Shown here one piece after another: positions 42,831-51,499 of a stretch of 64,000 bases of DNA. How positions within the stretch are numbered: position 1 is the stretch's first letter; the number at the start of each line of letters is the position of its first letter. The stretch is from Pedobacter sp. (GTDB lineage: Bacteria; Bacteroidota; Bacteroidia; Sphingobacteriales; Sphingobacteriaceae): the NCBI GenBank assembly GCA_025351765.1, contig JANXVH010000158.1, positions 1-64,000 on the forward strand, read 5' to 3'. The translations under genes were made by a program, and so were the position numbers. The notes beneath the pieces were generated by a model that saw nothing but the letters and a program-made list of their open reading frames with translations, did no database searches and was not told the origin of the DNA.

Positions 42831-44705
42831 ATGCTAAAACGTAATATCATAATGTTGCTGCTATCAATGCTGGCTTTTGTTGCCTGTAAGCATAAAGTTA
42901 ACAAAGCGGTACAACTTGCTGATCCGCATTCTTTTGCCCAACCTAATAAAGCGGTAGTTAAACACCTGGATCTTGATATTAAGGTTAATTTTGAAAAACA
43001 ACAAATATCTGGCAAAGCGGTATGGAAAATAGAAAACAAGGCTAAAGCTGAAGAGATAGTTTTTGATGATAGTGGCCTGAATATTAGCAAAATAACCTTG
43101 GGAAAAGAGGAGAAGGAAACTACTTTTACACTTGGAAAGCAGGTTAAATATCTGGGTGCTGCTTTACACATCGCAATAGCAGCGAATACGGAGATTATAA
43201 ATATTTATTATTCTACTAATAAAGGTGCCTCTGCATTGCAATGGCTTAATCCACAGCAAACTGCGGGTAAAAAACATCCTTATTTGTTTACCCAATCTGA
43301 GAGTATCGCGGCCAGAAGTTGGATCCCTTGTCAGGATAGTCCGGGTATTCGCTTTACCTATAACGCTAAGGTTAGTGTACCAAAAGAGTTGCTGGCATTG
43401 ATGAGTGCAGAAAATCCGCAGGAAAAGAATGATAATGGAGTGTATACCTTTAAGCAAACACACGCTATTCCGTCTTACTTGCTAGCATTGGCGGTTGGTG
43501 ATATCGCTTTTAAAAATGTGGATAGTAGGACGGGTGTTTATGCCGAACCATCTGTGCTGGGTAAGGCTGCTTACGAGTTTGCTGATATGGGTAAAATGGT
43601 TACGGCCGCAGAAAAGTTGTATGGCCCGTATAGGTGGGGAAGGTATGATATTTTGATACTTCCGCCCAGTTTTCCATTTGGTGGGATGGAAAATCCTAAT
43701 TTGAACTTTATAACACCAACCATAATTGCAGGGGATAGGTCTTTAGTTAGTATTATTTGTCACGAGTTGGCGCATAGTTGGAGTGGTAACCTGGTTACTA
43801 ACGCTACATGGGATGATTTTTGGCTTAATGAGGGTTTTACCAATTATTTTGAGCGCCGCATTGACGAGGAATTGTATGGTAAAACGGAAGCGCAAATGCA
43901 GGAAGAGTTTGGCAGGCAGGCGCTTGATGCTGCCGTTAAGGATATGGTTGGTAAAGAAAGAGATACCTATTTGAAGACCAGTTACAAGGATAGAAGTCCA
44001 GATGATGCGACGAATGATATCGCCTACGAAAAGGGGTATTTCTTTTTACGCACCATCGAAGAGGCCGTAGGCAGACCAGCGTTTGATAAATTTTTAAGAG
44101 GCTGGTTTGATGGGCATGCTTTTACTTCGGTAACTACCGAGAATTTTGTGGATTACCTGAATAAAAATCTGATAAAGGGGAATGCCGAGGTGGAAAAGAA
44201 AATCCGTATTAAGGATTGGGTTTATGGTTCGGGAATCCCGTCTAACATGGTGTATAGCAATGTGCTTTGGAAGGAAGGCGGTAAGTTTAATGACATTGAT
44301 GCAATGGAAAAGATGTGGGCAAATAATCCGATGTATAATCCTAATATTTTGAGAGAAAATGTGGTTACAACTAATGAAAAGCGTTTCTTTTTGAGTAGGT
44401 TACCAGAAAAATTGAGTTTAGAACAGATGGATTATTTAGATAAGACTTTTTACTTCACTGCATCTAATAATACTGATATACAACTTGTTTGGTATACCAT
44501 GGCTATTAAAAATAACTACGCTCCTGCAGATAAACGCATTGCAGCATATTTAGTTGAAAACGGTCGTGCCTGGCATATTATTCCTTTATATAAAGAGTTG
44601 ATTAAAACAGGGAAGGGCAAAAAGTGGGCAAAGGAAATTTATAAGTTGGCAAGGCCCAATTATCATCCTATGACTTATAAGCTGATTGATGCCTTAATGA
44701 ATTAA
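42831..44705 (+). CDS. M1-family zinc aminopeptidase, lipoprotein
   Basis: 624 residues from ATG 42831, which opens a lipoprotein signal (MLKRNIIMLLLSMLAFVAC). N-terminal beta domain, then a catalytic domain with GGMENPNLNF (the M1 exopeptidase G-x-M-E-N block) and zinc site H311-E312-x2-H315 with E334 in WLNEGFTNYFE. The C-terminal ARM-like helical domain resembles leukotriene-A4-hydrolase-type members. It removes N-terminal amino acids from peptides, probably in the periplasm or at the outer membrane. Its stop overlaps the next start by one base (TAATG), so both are coupled. Confidence 0.93.
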   Translation: MLKRNIIMLLLSMLAFVACKHKVNKAVQLADPHSFAQPNKAVVKHLDLDIKVNFEKQQISGKAVWKIENKAKAEEIVFDDSGLNISKITLGKEEKETTFTLGKQVKYLGAALHIAIAANTEIINIYYSTNKGASALQWLNPQQTAGKKHPYLFTQSESIAARSWIPCQDSPGIRFTYNAKVSVPKELLALMSAENPQEKNDNGVYTFKQTHAIPSYLLALAVGDIAFKNVDSRTGVYAEPSVLGKAAYEFADMGKMVTAAEKLYGPYRWGRYDILILPPSFPFGGMENPNLNFITPTIIAGDRSLVSIICHELAHSWSGNLVTNATWDDFWLNEGFTNYFERRIDEELYGKTEAQMQEEFGRQALDAAVKDMVGKERDTYLKTSYKDRSPDDATNDIAYEKGYFFLRTIEEAVGRPAFDKFLRGWFDGHAFTSVTTENFVDYLNKNLIKGNAEVEKKIRIKDWVYGSGIPSNMVYSNVLWKEGGKFNDIDAMEKMWANNPMYNPNILRENVVTTNEKRFFLSRLPEKLSLEQMDYLDKTFYFTASNNTDIQLVWYTMAIKNNYAPADKRIAAYLVENGRAWHIIPLYKELIKTGKGKKWAKEIYKLARPNYHPMTYKLIDALMN

Positions 44706-45394
44706 TGAGCATGCTGGAAATTGTTTATCAGGATGATCATCTAATTGCTATTAACAAGCCACACGGTTTACTGGTGCATCGATCATCTATTGCTACTGAT
44801 GCTAAGGAATTTGCGTTACAATTATTGAGGGATCAGGTGGGGAGGCATGTTAGTCCTGTTCATCGTATTGATAGAAAAACTGGCGGCTTGCTGCTATTTG
44901 CTTTTGAAAAGGATGTGGAAATTGCAATGCAACAGCAGTTTCAAAATGGAGAGGTTAAAAAGAAGTATCTGGCAGTATTGAGAGGTCATGCGCCGGACAG
45001 TTTGGATATTGATTATCCGCTGGCTAAAGAAAATGGAACCATACAAGAAGCGTTTACTTCTTTTGTTACTTTAAAAAGGGCAGAGCTTGATGTGCCTTTT
45101 GGTAAGCATGCTACTTCCCGGTATTCTCTTGTGGAGGCTGCGCCAACAACGGGCAGAATGCATCAGTTGCGCAAACATTTCGCACATATATTTTACCCTA
45201 TTATTGGCGATAGGAAACATGGTTGTAATAAACAAAATAAGTTTTTTTTGGAACAATGGGAGATGACTACCATGTTACTTCATGCTTCGGAGTTGTCTTT
45301 TAAACATCCTGTTACTAGAGCTGATATAGTCATTAATGCGGGTATACAAGAGGAGTTTATACGCATGTACAAGCTTATGGGCTGGGAAATATAG
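44705..45394 (+). CDS. truC: RluA-family tRNA pseudouridine synthase (TruC-like)
   Basis: 229 residues, cytoplasmic. HRIDRKTGGLLLFA carries catalytic D56; the N-terminus IVYQDDHLIAINKPHGLLVH and the RMHQLRKHFAHIFYPIIGD block are typical of TruC, which modifies U65 in tRNA. It has no S4 domain, which fits TruC rather than RluC/D. Coupled to the M1 peptidase gene by a one-base overlap. The TruC assignment is by size and motif spacing; another RluA subfamily is possible. Confidence 0.85.
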   Translation: MSMLEIVYQDDHLIAINKPHGLLVHRSSIATDAKEFALQLLRDQVGRHVSPVHRIDRKTGGLLLFAFEKDVEIAMQQQFQNGEVKKKYLAVLRGHAPDSLDIDYPLAKENGTIQEAFTSFVTLKRAELDVPFGKHATSRYSLVEAAPTTGRMHQLRKHFAHIFYPIIGDRKHGCNKQNKFFLEQWEMTTMLLHASELSFKHPVTRADIVINAGIQEEFIRMYKLMGWEI

Positions 45395-45526
45395 TCAGAT
45401 TTTCATTTGTATGTCATAACATGATAGTTTATCCTTCAACCTGACTTTTTAACGACAAAATTCAAAAGTTGAGTATTAACTTTGCTGTGTTTGAAAATCA
45501 ATACGCCCAATCTTAACAGCATTATA

Positions 45527-48085
45527 ATGAAATTATATATCAATTTAACTTTTCTCTCTCTCTTCTTATCTTTCCTTTTTGTTTCTCCATTGTTTGCTCA
45601 GCAAACGGTCTTATCTGGTGTGGTTACAGATGCTGTAACTAAAGAGACGCTGCCTTATGTTTCTTTTATTATTGCGGGTAGTGGGCAGGGTGGTAAAACT
45701 GATTTGGATGGCAAGTATAAAATAGCTTTTAACGGATCTTTTACAGAACTTAAATTTAGTTATTTGGGTTACAAGACTGTATCTAAGATATTCAAATCCC
45801 GACAAAAACAGGTGTTGGATATTAAATTGCAAAGTGAGGCTACGCAAATGAACGAGGTAGTTATCAGTGCCGGTAAAAAACCTAGGTATAGCAATAAAGA
45901 AAATCCTGCGGTTGCGCTAATTAGAAAAGTTATTGAAAATAAGTCCAAAAATAGGGTTGAGGCTTATGATTATGTTGCTTACAAAAGGTATGAACGAATG
46001 CTTTTTTCTATGAGCAACCTTTCAGATAAGTTTAAGAATCGCCGTATATTTCACAATTATCAATTTCTTTTTCAGGAACAGGATTCTACCCAAATAGGAG
46101 GTAAGAATGTATTGCCGGTTTTCCAACAGGAAAAACTTTCTGATAATTTTTACAGGAAGAATCCGGAGAAGCTTAAAACTGTGGTACTTGCAGATAAGCA
46201 GGTTAATTTTGATGAGCGTTTTATAGACAATAAAGGACTGAGTACCTATTTTGAAAGGATGTATCAGGATATAGATATTTACAGCAACAATGTTTCTGTT
46301 GTTAGTAATTTACTGTTAAGCCCTATTGCTGATGGTGCACCGGGTTTTTACAAATACTTTATTACAGATACCATAAAGACGCAAACGACGCAATTGGTTG
46401 AACTTTCCTTTACGCCAAGGACTAAGGCCGATTTGCTTTTTGAAGGTAAACTTTATATTACCCTTGATGGTAATTATGCTGTGCAAAATGCTTTCCTGTC
46501 TGTAAATAAGAACATTAATTTAAATTTTGTGAGGGCTTTGGAAGCTAAGCTTGATTTTGAACAAAGTGCCGATAAACGTTATCACCTTAGTAAAAGTAAC
46601 TTAATTGTTGATTTTGGCATCAGTAAAAATAGCGGCGCAGGTTTTACTGGCGAGCGTACTGTTAACTACAGAGATTATAAGATTAACGAGCGCTTAGCGG
46701 ATTCTGTATACACCGGTACTGCACCTCTTATATTTGCTGCCGATGCACAGAAGAAATCTGAACAGTATTGGGTAACCAATCGCCCGGAAACACTGAATGC
46801 GGTTAACGCCCGTGTTTACACCAATTTAGATACACTGCAAAGTATTCCTTCTTTTAAGAGAACGCTAGACGCAGTTACTATTTTATTTGCCGGATATAAA
46901 GATTTTGGTGCATTTGAAGTTGGCCCTGTAAACACTTTTTACAGTTTTAATAATATAGAGGGTTTTAGGCTAAGATTGGGGGGAAGAACAACTCCTGCAT
47001 TGAGCAAGCGTTATTATTTTGAAACATACGGTGCTTATGGTTTTACAGATCAGAAATGGAAGTACTTTTTGAGTGCTAGTTACTCGCTTAATAATAAATC
47101 AATCTATGCCTTTCCACAAAGTTATGTGAGGGCAAGTTTCCAGAGGGATACAAAGATACCTGGTCAGGAATTGCAGTTTGTGCAGGAAGATAACTTTTTA
47201 CTGTCTTTTAAAAGGGGTGAGAGCAACATGATGTTGTATAACGATTTTTACCGGGTAGATTACATGAAGGAGTTTGAAAACCACGTTTCTTATAGTGTTG
47301 GTTTGCGTAAATGGGATCAGACTCCGGCAGGTTCACTTTATTTTAGTGGCTTAAATAATTCACCTTTTAATTTGAACAATAGCATCAGCACATCTGAAGT
47401 GACTGTTTCACTTAGGTATGCTCCGCATGAGAAGTTTTATCAGGGAAAGGTTTATCGTAAGCCAATTATTGATAAGTATCCAAAATATAATTTTAGATAC
47501 ACTGCTGGTATAAAAGGCCTTGCAGGAGGGGACTATAGTTACCACAATTTTCTGGCTAGCATTGATAAACGCTTATATCTATCTCAATTGGGCTATACTG
47601 ATGTAACTGTAGAGGGATCTTATATTGTTGGGAAAGTGCCGTTTCCTTTGCTGTCTATACACAGGGCCAACCAGACTTATGCCTACCAGTTGAATTCTTA
47701 TAACTTGATGAACTTTCTTGAGTTTGTGAGCGACAGGTATGCGAGCATCAACATAGATCAGAATTTTAATGGTTTCTTTTTTAATAAAGTTCCATTGCTA
47801 AATAAATTGAAATTACGTGAAGTGATGTCTTTGAAAGCACTTTATGGTGGCTTAAGGGATGAGAATAATCCTGCATTGAATAGTTCTACCATGCAATTTG
47901 TAAGGAACGATAGCGGTATACCTATTACCAATTCCTTAAATGCTGGTCCTTATATTGAAGGCAGCGTGGGTGTTGGAAATATTTTTAAAATACTGCGTGT
48001 TGATATGGTGAAAAGGTTTACTTACTTAAATAATCCACTGGTTTCTGAGTGGGGACTAAGAGCTAGGGTAAAATTCGATTTTTAG
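45527..48085 (+). CDS. DUF5686 outer-membrane protein with carboxypeptidase-like domain
   Basis: 852 residues from ATG 45527, the first residue of a signal peptide (MKLYINLTFLSLFL to LFAQQ); an upstream TTG frame adds 15 residues without signal character. A carboxypeptidase-like regulatory domain (VLSGVVTDAVTKETLPYVSF, about 30-115) precedes the DUF5686 body (NPAVALIRKVIENKSKN, YDYVAYKRYERM), predicted to end in a beta-barrel of aromatic-terminated strands (last residues VKFDF). Very common in Bacteroidota, with unknown function. Confidence 0.85.
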   Translation: MKLYINLTFLSLFLSFLFVSPLFAQQTVLSGVVTDAVTKETLPYVSFIIAGSGQGGKTDLDGKYKIAFNGSFTELKFSYLGYKTVSKIFKSRQKQVLDIKLQSEATQMNEVVISAGKKPRYSNKENPAVALIRKVIENKSKNRVEAYDYVAYKRYERMLFSMSNLSDKFKNRRIFHNYQFLFQEQDSTQIGGKNVLPVFQQEKLSDNFYRKNPEKLKTVVLADKQVNFDERFIDNKGLSTYFERMYQDIDIYSNNVSVVSNLLLSPIADGAPGFYKYFITDTIKTQTTQLVELSFTPRTKADLLFEGKLYITLDGNYAVQNAFLSVNKNINLNFVRALEAKLDFEQSADKRYHLSKSNLIVDFGISKNSGAGFTGERTVNYRDYKINERLADSVYTGTAPLIFAADAQKKSEQYWVTNRPETLNAVNARVYTNLDTLQSIPSFKRTLDAVTILFAGYKDFGAFEVGPVNTFYSFNNIEGFRLRLGGRTTPALSKRYYFETYGAYGFTDQKWKYFLSASYSLNNKSIYAFPQSYVRASFQRDTKIPGQELQFVQEDNFLLSFKRGESNMMLYNDFYRVDYMKEFENHVSYSVGLRKWDQTPAGSLYFSGLNNSPFNLNNSISTSEVTVSLRYAPHEKFYQGKVYRKPIIDKYPKYNFRYTAGIKGLAGGDYSYHNFLASIDKRLYLSQLGYTDVTVEGSYIVGKVPFPLLSIHRANQTYAYQLNSYNLMNFLEFVSDRYASINIDQNFNGFFFNKVPLLNKLKLREVMSLKALYGGLRDENNPALNSSTMQFVRNDSGIPITNSLNAGPYIEGSVGVGNIFKILRVDMVKRFTYLNNPLVSEWGLRARVKFDF

Positions 48086-48101
48086 TGTTTATATTCACGG
48101 T

Positions 48102-48233
48102 ATGAACCGTGTTATACACTCAGATGGGAGGCCAATTGTGCTGTGTGTGGACCTTACTTTGCTGGCACAGAAAAAACCAGGAGATGAGTTGGCCAGGCAC
48201 TTGAAACAAACTTTAAGCCTAAAACATGGATAA
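48102..48233 (+). CDS. Possible 43-residue protein
   Basis: ATG 48102 to TAA 48231-48233; starts MNRVIHSDGRPIVLCVDLTL and ends LARHLKQTLSLKHG. It lies in the 220-bp gap between the DUF5686 and phosphoesterase genes on the same strand, 16 bp after the former's stop. Somewhat GC-richer than surroundings. No family recognised. Confidence 0.35.
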   Translation: MNRVIHSDGRPIVLCVDLTLLAQKKPGDELARHLKQTLSLKHG

Positions 48234-48305
48234 ATTATTTGTAAGCGTGCTGTTTGTACTGATGAGCTAGAGCAATAATCTTTATATTGTGCCCTATACG
48301 ATTAG

Positions 48306-49406
48306 ATGCGCAAATTACTCCAAAAATTGTTGACCGATCTAGTTATTCGCTTAGCGAATAAATACAGCTCAAGGCCTGATGTAGCCAGGGTACAGGAGGC
48401 GCTTACCGCGTTATATAACAAGATACAGTTGGAGCCCGGTAAGAGGGGGGTAATATTAGACCTTGACAAAAGCTCCAAAGTAATTATATTCTCTGATCAG
48501 CACAAAGGCTCCAGAAATTATTCAGATGATTTTGCTTTGTCGGAAAAAAACTACCTCGCTGCGCTCAACTATTATAATGCTGAGAATTTTATGTACTGCA
48601 ATCTCGGTGATAGTGAAGAACTTTGGAAAAACCAGTTGCTTACTGTTTTAAAAGTGAACAAAGCTACTTTTGAAGCGGAAAAACAATTCTTAAAGCGCAG
48701 TGCATTTATTAAATTGTTTGGTAACCATGATTTGTATTGGGATAATGATCCGCTTGCATGGTTTCAGATAAAGCGAGTTTATGGAGAAAAAATGCCTATA
48801 TATGAGGGAGCTATCTTCAGGTACAAGATTAAGGACACTTTGTTGTCTATTTTTTTAACGCATGGGCATCAGGGGGATTTGCAAAGTGACGGTAATTGGT
48901 TTAGCAAATGGTTTGTTTCCAATGTATGGGCTCCATTTCAATCCTATCTGCGCATTAATCCAAATACACCTGCATTCAACAATCAACTAAAATCAGCTCA
49001 TAATGCTATTATGTATAGCTGGACAGCTAAGCAATCTAATCTGGCATTAATTACCGGCCATACACACCAGCCTGTTTTTAACTCTTTAACCCATCTTGAG
49101 CGGGTATTTATCCAGTTGGAAGCGGCTAAAAAGTCTGGAGATAAAGACACCATCCAGAAGCTGGAAGGAGAGCTGCTTGCTGGTAAAGTAAGTGGAGAAA
49201 AATCGCCCAGAATAGAGCATTCTAAAAATACTTACTTTAATAGTGGCTGCTGCTGCTTTAGTGATGGAGATATTACTGGAATAGAGATTTCTGATGGAAT
49301 GATTAGATTGATCAAATGGAAATCAACAGATAATGGTTCTCAACGGATCGTATTGGAAGAGGCTAATCTTGAAGTACTACTCGATGAAATAAATCCGGTG
49401 TTGTAG
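48306..49406 (+). CDS. Calcineurin-like metallophosphoesterase
   Basis: 366 residues, no signal peptide. The five phosphoesterase motifs are in order: FSDQHKGS (D-x-H), CNLGDSEELW (G-D), GNHD, THGHQGD and GHTHQP. These bind two metal ions. A helical insertion (about 265-300) and a Cys-rich strand, SGCCCFSDGDITGI, near the end are unusual for the fold. Substrate unknown; UDP-diacylglucosamine hydrolases (LpxH) are distant relatives. Confidence 0.87.
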   Translation: MRKLLQKLLTDLVIRLANKYSSRPDVARVQEALTALYNKIQLEPGKRGVILDLDKSSKVIIFSDQHKGSRNYSDDFALSEKNYLAALNYYNAENFMYCNLGDSEELWKNQLLTVLKVNKATFEAEKQFLKRSAFIKLFGNHDLYWDNDPLAWFQIKRVYGEKMPIYEGAIFRYKIKDTLLSIFLTHGHQGDLQSDGNWFSKWFVSNVWAPFQSYLRINPNTPAFNNQLKSAHNAIMYSWTAKQSNLALITGHTHQPVFNSLTHLERVFIQLEAAKKSGDKDTIQKLEGELLAGKVSGEKSPRIEHSKNTYFNSGCCCFSDGDITGIEISDGMIRLIKWKSTDNGSQRIVLEEANLEVLLDEINPVL

Positions 49407-49407
49407 A

Positions 49408-49469
49408 ATTAATTTTTTTAGCAAAAAAGGATACTTTATTTACGCATCCTTTTTTGCTAAAAAATTAAT
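49408..49469. terminator. Strong bidirectional terminator
   Basis: A long inverted repeat: ATTAATTTTTTTAGC, then AAAAAAGGAT, and complementary arm at 49446-49469, about 24 bp with one bulged T, loop of 13 nt. A/T-runs on both sides of the stem allow termination in both directions between the convergent phosphoesterase and YtxH-like genes. Confidence 0.85.
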
Positions 49470-49473
49470 CTGG

Positions 49474-49674
49474 TTATTCTGGAAACTCGCTGGCAAAGTT
49501 CTTATACCTAGTTTCCATTTCGTCTTTGTAGCCTTTAGCTTTATCAACCCACTCAGGCGCTTTATCTTTTAAATCATCTACAATAGATCTACCTGTTAAT
49601 TCGTCTTTCTTAGTGATATATTTAATCGCACCGTAAACTGCGGCTCCAATCAATGCTGTTTTTATTAGTCCCAT
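49474..49674 (-). CDS. YtxH-like small protein
   Basis: 66 residues. A short hydrophobic N-terminal segment (LIKTALIGAAVYGAIKYIT) is followed by a charged helical tail (DDLKDKAPEWVDKAKGYKDE). This layout matches small YtxH/DUF-type membrane-associated general-stress proteins of Bacteroidota. Function unknown. Confidence 0.6.
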   Translation of the reverse strand: MGLIKTALIGAAVYGAIKYITKKDELTGRSIVDDLKDKAPEWVDKAKGYKDEMETRYKNFASEFPE

Positions 49675-49794
49675 GTTTATTTTCTTAAGTTTTTAAATCT
49701 AACATATCAGACTATTAAATGTTTTTATTATTACAAGTTCTTTCTTTGAGTAAGAAAACTTACATTCCATACGCCGGGTCAGAATTCAGGGAAA

Positions 49795-49823
49795 GATTGG
49801 GTATTGGTGCTTACTACCCAATC
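49795..49823 (-). terminator. Hairpin after the NDH-2 gene
   Basis: GATTGGGTA (49795-49803) and TACCCAATC (49815-49823) form a perfect 9-bp stem with an 11-nt loop, 12 bp after the NDH-2 stop. The following minus-strand sequence CTTTCCC is only weakly U-rich. Confidence 0.4.
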
Positions 49824-49834
49824 ATAAATCCCGC

Positions 49835-51109
49835 CTATTTATTTCCTTTATCAGGCCTGATGATCAATCTTAATGTTGGATCATTGGTTACAAAGCTCCA
49901 AAACCAGTTAAATGCAAGTTTTGCTTTGTTTCTGAAACCCGCTATCGGAATAATATGGATGAATAACCATACCAACCAGGCAAAAAATCCTTTAAAGAAA
50001 CCTTTAGGTAAATCTACTACAGCTTTAAATTTGGATATAATGGCCATGCTTCCTCTATCGTTGTATATAAACGGTATAGGTGGTTTGCTACTTATAATAT
50101 TTACAAGGTTTTTAGCCAGTAATTTTCCTTGCTGTATGGCAACCTGAGCAAGTTGCGGATGACCGTTAGGGAATTTCAGATCGGTAATTTGCATGCATTG
50201 ATCGCCAATAGCAAAAATGTTGTTGTAGCTGTTTACTTTGTTGTAATCGTCAACGAGTATCCTTCTCCCACGTGTGATAACCTCTGCGGGCAATCCGGGT
50301 ACTGATTTTGCTATTACTCCAGTTGCCCAAATCAAAGTAGAGCTATTTATGGTTTCGCCATTGCCAAGAATTACTTTGTCATCTACATAGTCTTTAACTA
50401 ACGTATCCAAGTGTATTTTAACGCCTAATTTATGGAGGACATTATAGGCTTCATCCTGAGACTTTTTACTCATGGGTCCGAGAAGGGTATCGCCTGAATC
50501 TACCAGATAGATCTTACCCTGAGCGTTTTTTGCTGTCGGATAATCCTTAGCTATAATATTTTTTCCCATTTCGGCAAGCATACCTGCAATTTCAACACCA
50601 GTTGGTCCACCTCCTGCGATAACTACATTTCCAAGTCTTTCTTTGTCCCTGATATTGGTTGCCCGTACTGCTTCTTCCAATTTTAGCAAAACGTGGTTGC
50701 GCATATGAAGGGCATCGTCAATACTTTTCATTGGGAGGGCTTTCGCCTTTACATTCTCCAAGCCAAAAAAGTTGGTTTCTGTTCCCATCGCCAGGACCAG
50801 ATAATCGTATGGGAGTGAGCCATTCTCAGTATCTATTGTGTTTAATTCTGGGTTAACCTGCAATAATCCTCCCATATAAAAGCTCAGGTTCTTTTTGCCC
50901 TGAAACATTCTTCTAAATGGATAACTGATGTTAGAGGCTTCGATGAAAGCAGTAGATACCTGATACAGAAGGGGAGGAAAGAAGTGATAATTGTTCTTAT
51001 CTACTAATGTGACATCGAATTGGTTATTATTGGCCAGCTTTTTAGCTAGGTTTAGTCCCGCAAAGCCTCCGCCGACTATTACTACCTTCTTAGTAGGAGA
51101 CATCTTCAT
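49835..51109 (-). CDS. ndh: Type II NADH dehydrogenase (NDH-2)-like FAD oxidoreductase
   Basis: 424 residues from ATG 51109. Two nucleotide-binding folds: FAD site KVVIVGGGFAGLNLAKKLA and NADH site GNVVIAGGGPTGVEIAGML, with IFAIGDQCMQI and VAIQQGKLLAKN of the NDH-2 family. A C-terminal hydrophobic helix (FKGFFAWLVWLFIHIIPIAG) anchors it to the membrane. It passes electrons from NADH to menaquinone without pumping protons. The start is fixed by a 4-bp ATGA overlap with a small upstream gene, so they are co-translated. Sulfide:quinone oxidoreductase is a less likely alternative. Confidence 0.88.
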   Translation of the reverse strand: MKMSPTKKVVIVGGGFAGLNLAKKLANNNQFDVTLVDKNNYHFFPPLLYQVSTAFIEASNISYPFRRMFQGKKNLSFYMGGLLQVNPELNTIDTENGSLPYDYLVLAMGTETNFFGLENVKAKALPMKSIDDALHMRNHVLLKLEEAVRATNIRDKERLGNVVIAGGGPTGVEIAGMLAEMGKNIIAKDYPTAKNAQGKIYLVDSGDTLLGPMSKKSQDEAYNVLHKLGVKIHLDTLVKDYVDDKVILGNGETINSSTLIWATGVIAKSVPGLPAEVITRGRRILVDDYNKVNSYNNIFAIGDQCMQITDLKFPNGHPQLAQVAIQQGKLLAKNLVNIISSKPPIPFIYNDRGSMAIISKFKAVVDLPKGFFKGFFAWLVWLFIHIIPIAGFRNKAKLAFNWFWSFVTNDPTLRLIIRPDKGNK

Positions 51110-51276
51110 ATTTGACAATCTACGCTTTCGCAATGTTCATGATCCCGACCGTCAAGCAGTATTGTTCCTACTTTTTCTGTTTCCTTGTAAATATCATATT
51201 TATTGTTACCCAGAGAATAGATGTCAAAGAAATAACCTTGTCCCTCCATTGCTACTTGTAGTTTGAATTGTTCCAT
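51106..51276 (-). CDS. 56-residue protein translationally coupled to NDH-2
   Basis: ATG 51276 to TGA 51106-51108, overlapping the NDH-2 start as ATGA. The product begins MEQFKLQVAMEGQGYFFDI and ends DGRDHEHCESVDCQI. It is short, soluble and beta-rich, with Cys and His near the C-terminus (H-x-H-C-x4-C) that could bind a metal. A good promoter precedes it. No family recognised by name, though small proteins of this shape are frequent in Pedobacter. Overlap and promoter support it as real. Confidence 0.75.
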   Translation of the reverse strand: MEQFKLQVAMEGQGYFFDIYSLGNNKYDIYKETEKVGTILLDGRDHEHCESVDCQI

Positions 51277-51303
51277 ATTATTAATCGTATCTTTTTATAT
51301 TAC

Positions 51304-51343
51304 AACAAAATTATTAGTGTAAAATTATAACAAAATTATTAGT
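51304..51343. repeat. Exact 15-bp direct repeat forming a promoter
   Basis: AACAAAATTATTAGT occurs at 51304-51318 and again at 51329-51343, offset 25 bp. Each copy carries TAATTTTG on the minus strand, so the spacing gives an exact -33/-7 pair. Confidence 0.75.
51306..51334 (-). promoter_or_regulatory. Promoter of the 56-residue gene and NDH-2
   Basis: On the minus strand TTTG (51331-51334), a 17-bp gap, then TAATTTTG (51306-51313), a full match to the Bacteroidota consensus. Transcription would start near 51299, about 23 nt before ATG 51276. Confidence 0.6.
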
Positions 51344-51499
51344 TAAAAGTTTATTGAAATACCTGTGCGAAGTATACAATTGACCACCTAGAAACAAAGG
51401 CTAAAAGAATCTCGCTATTTTTCATTGTATTTGTAAATTAACATTTCTTGATTCTAACTTTTATGTAAGTTTGATAAATAGTGGAGTAGTGCCAACCAA

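Noticed and set aside
42746..43171. 141-residue minus-strand frame
   Set aside because: It is antisense to the start of the M1 peptidase gene and Ser/Leu-rich like a shadow frame.
51304..51343. CRISPR or integration repeat
   Set aside because: Only two copies 25 bp apart, and they fall exactly on -33/-7 positions for the adjacent gene.
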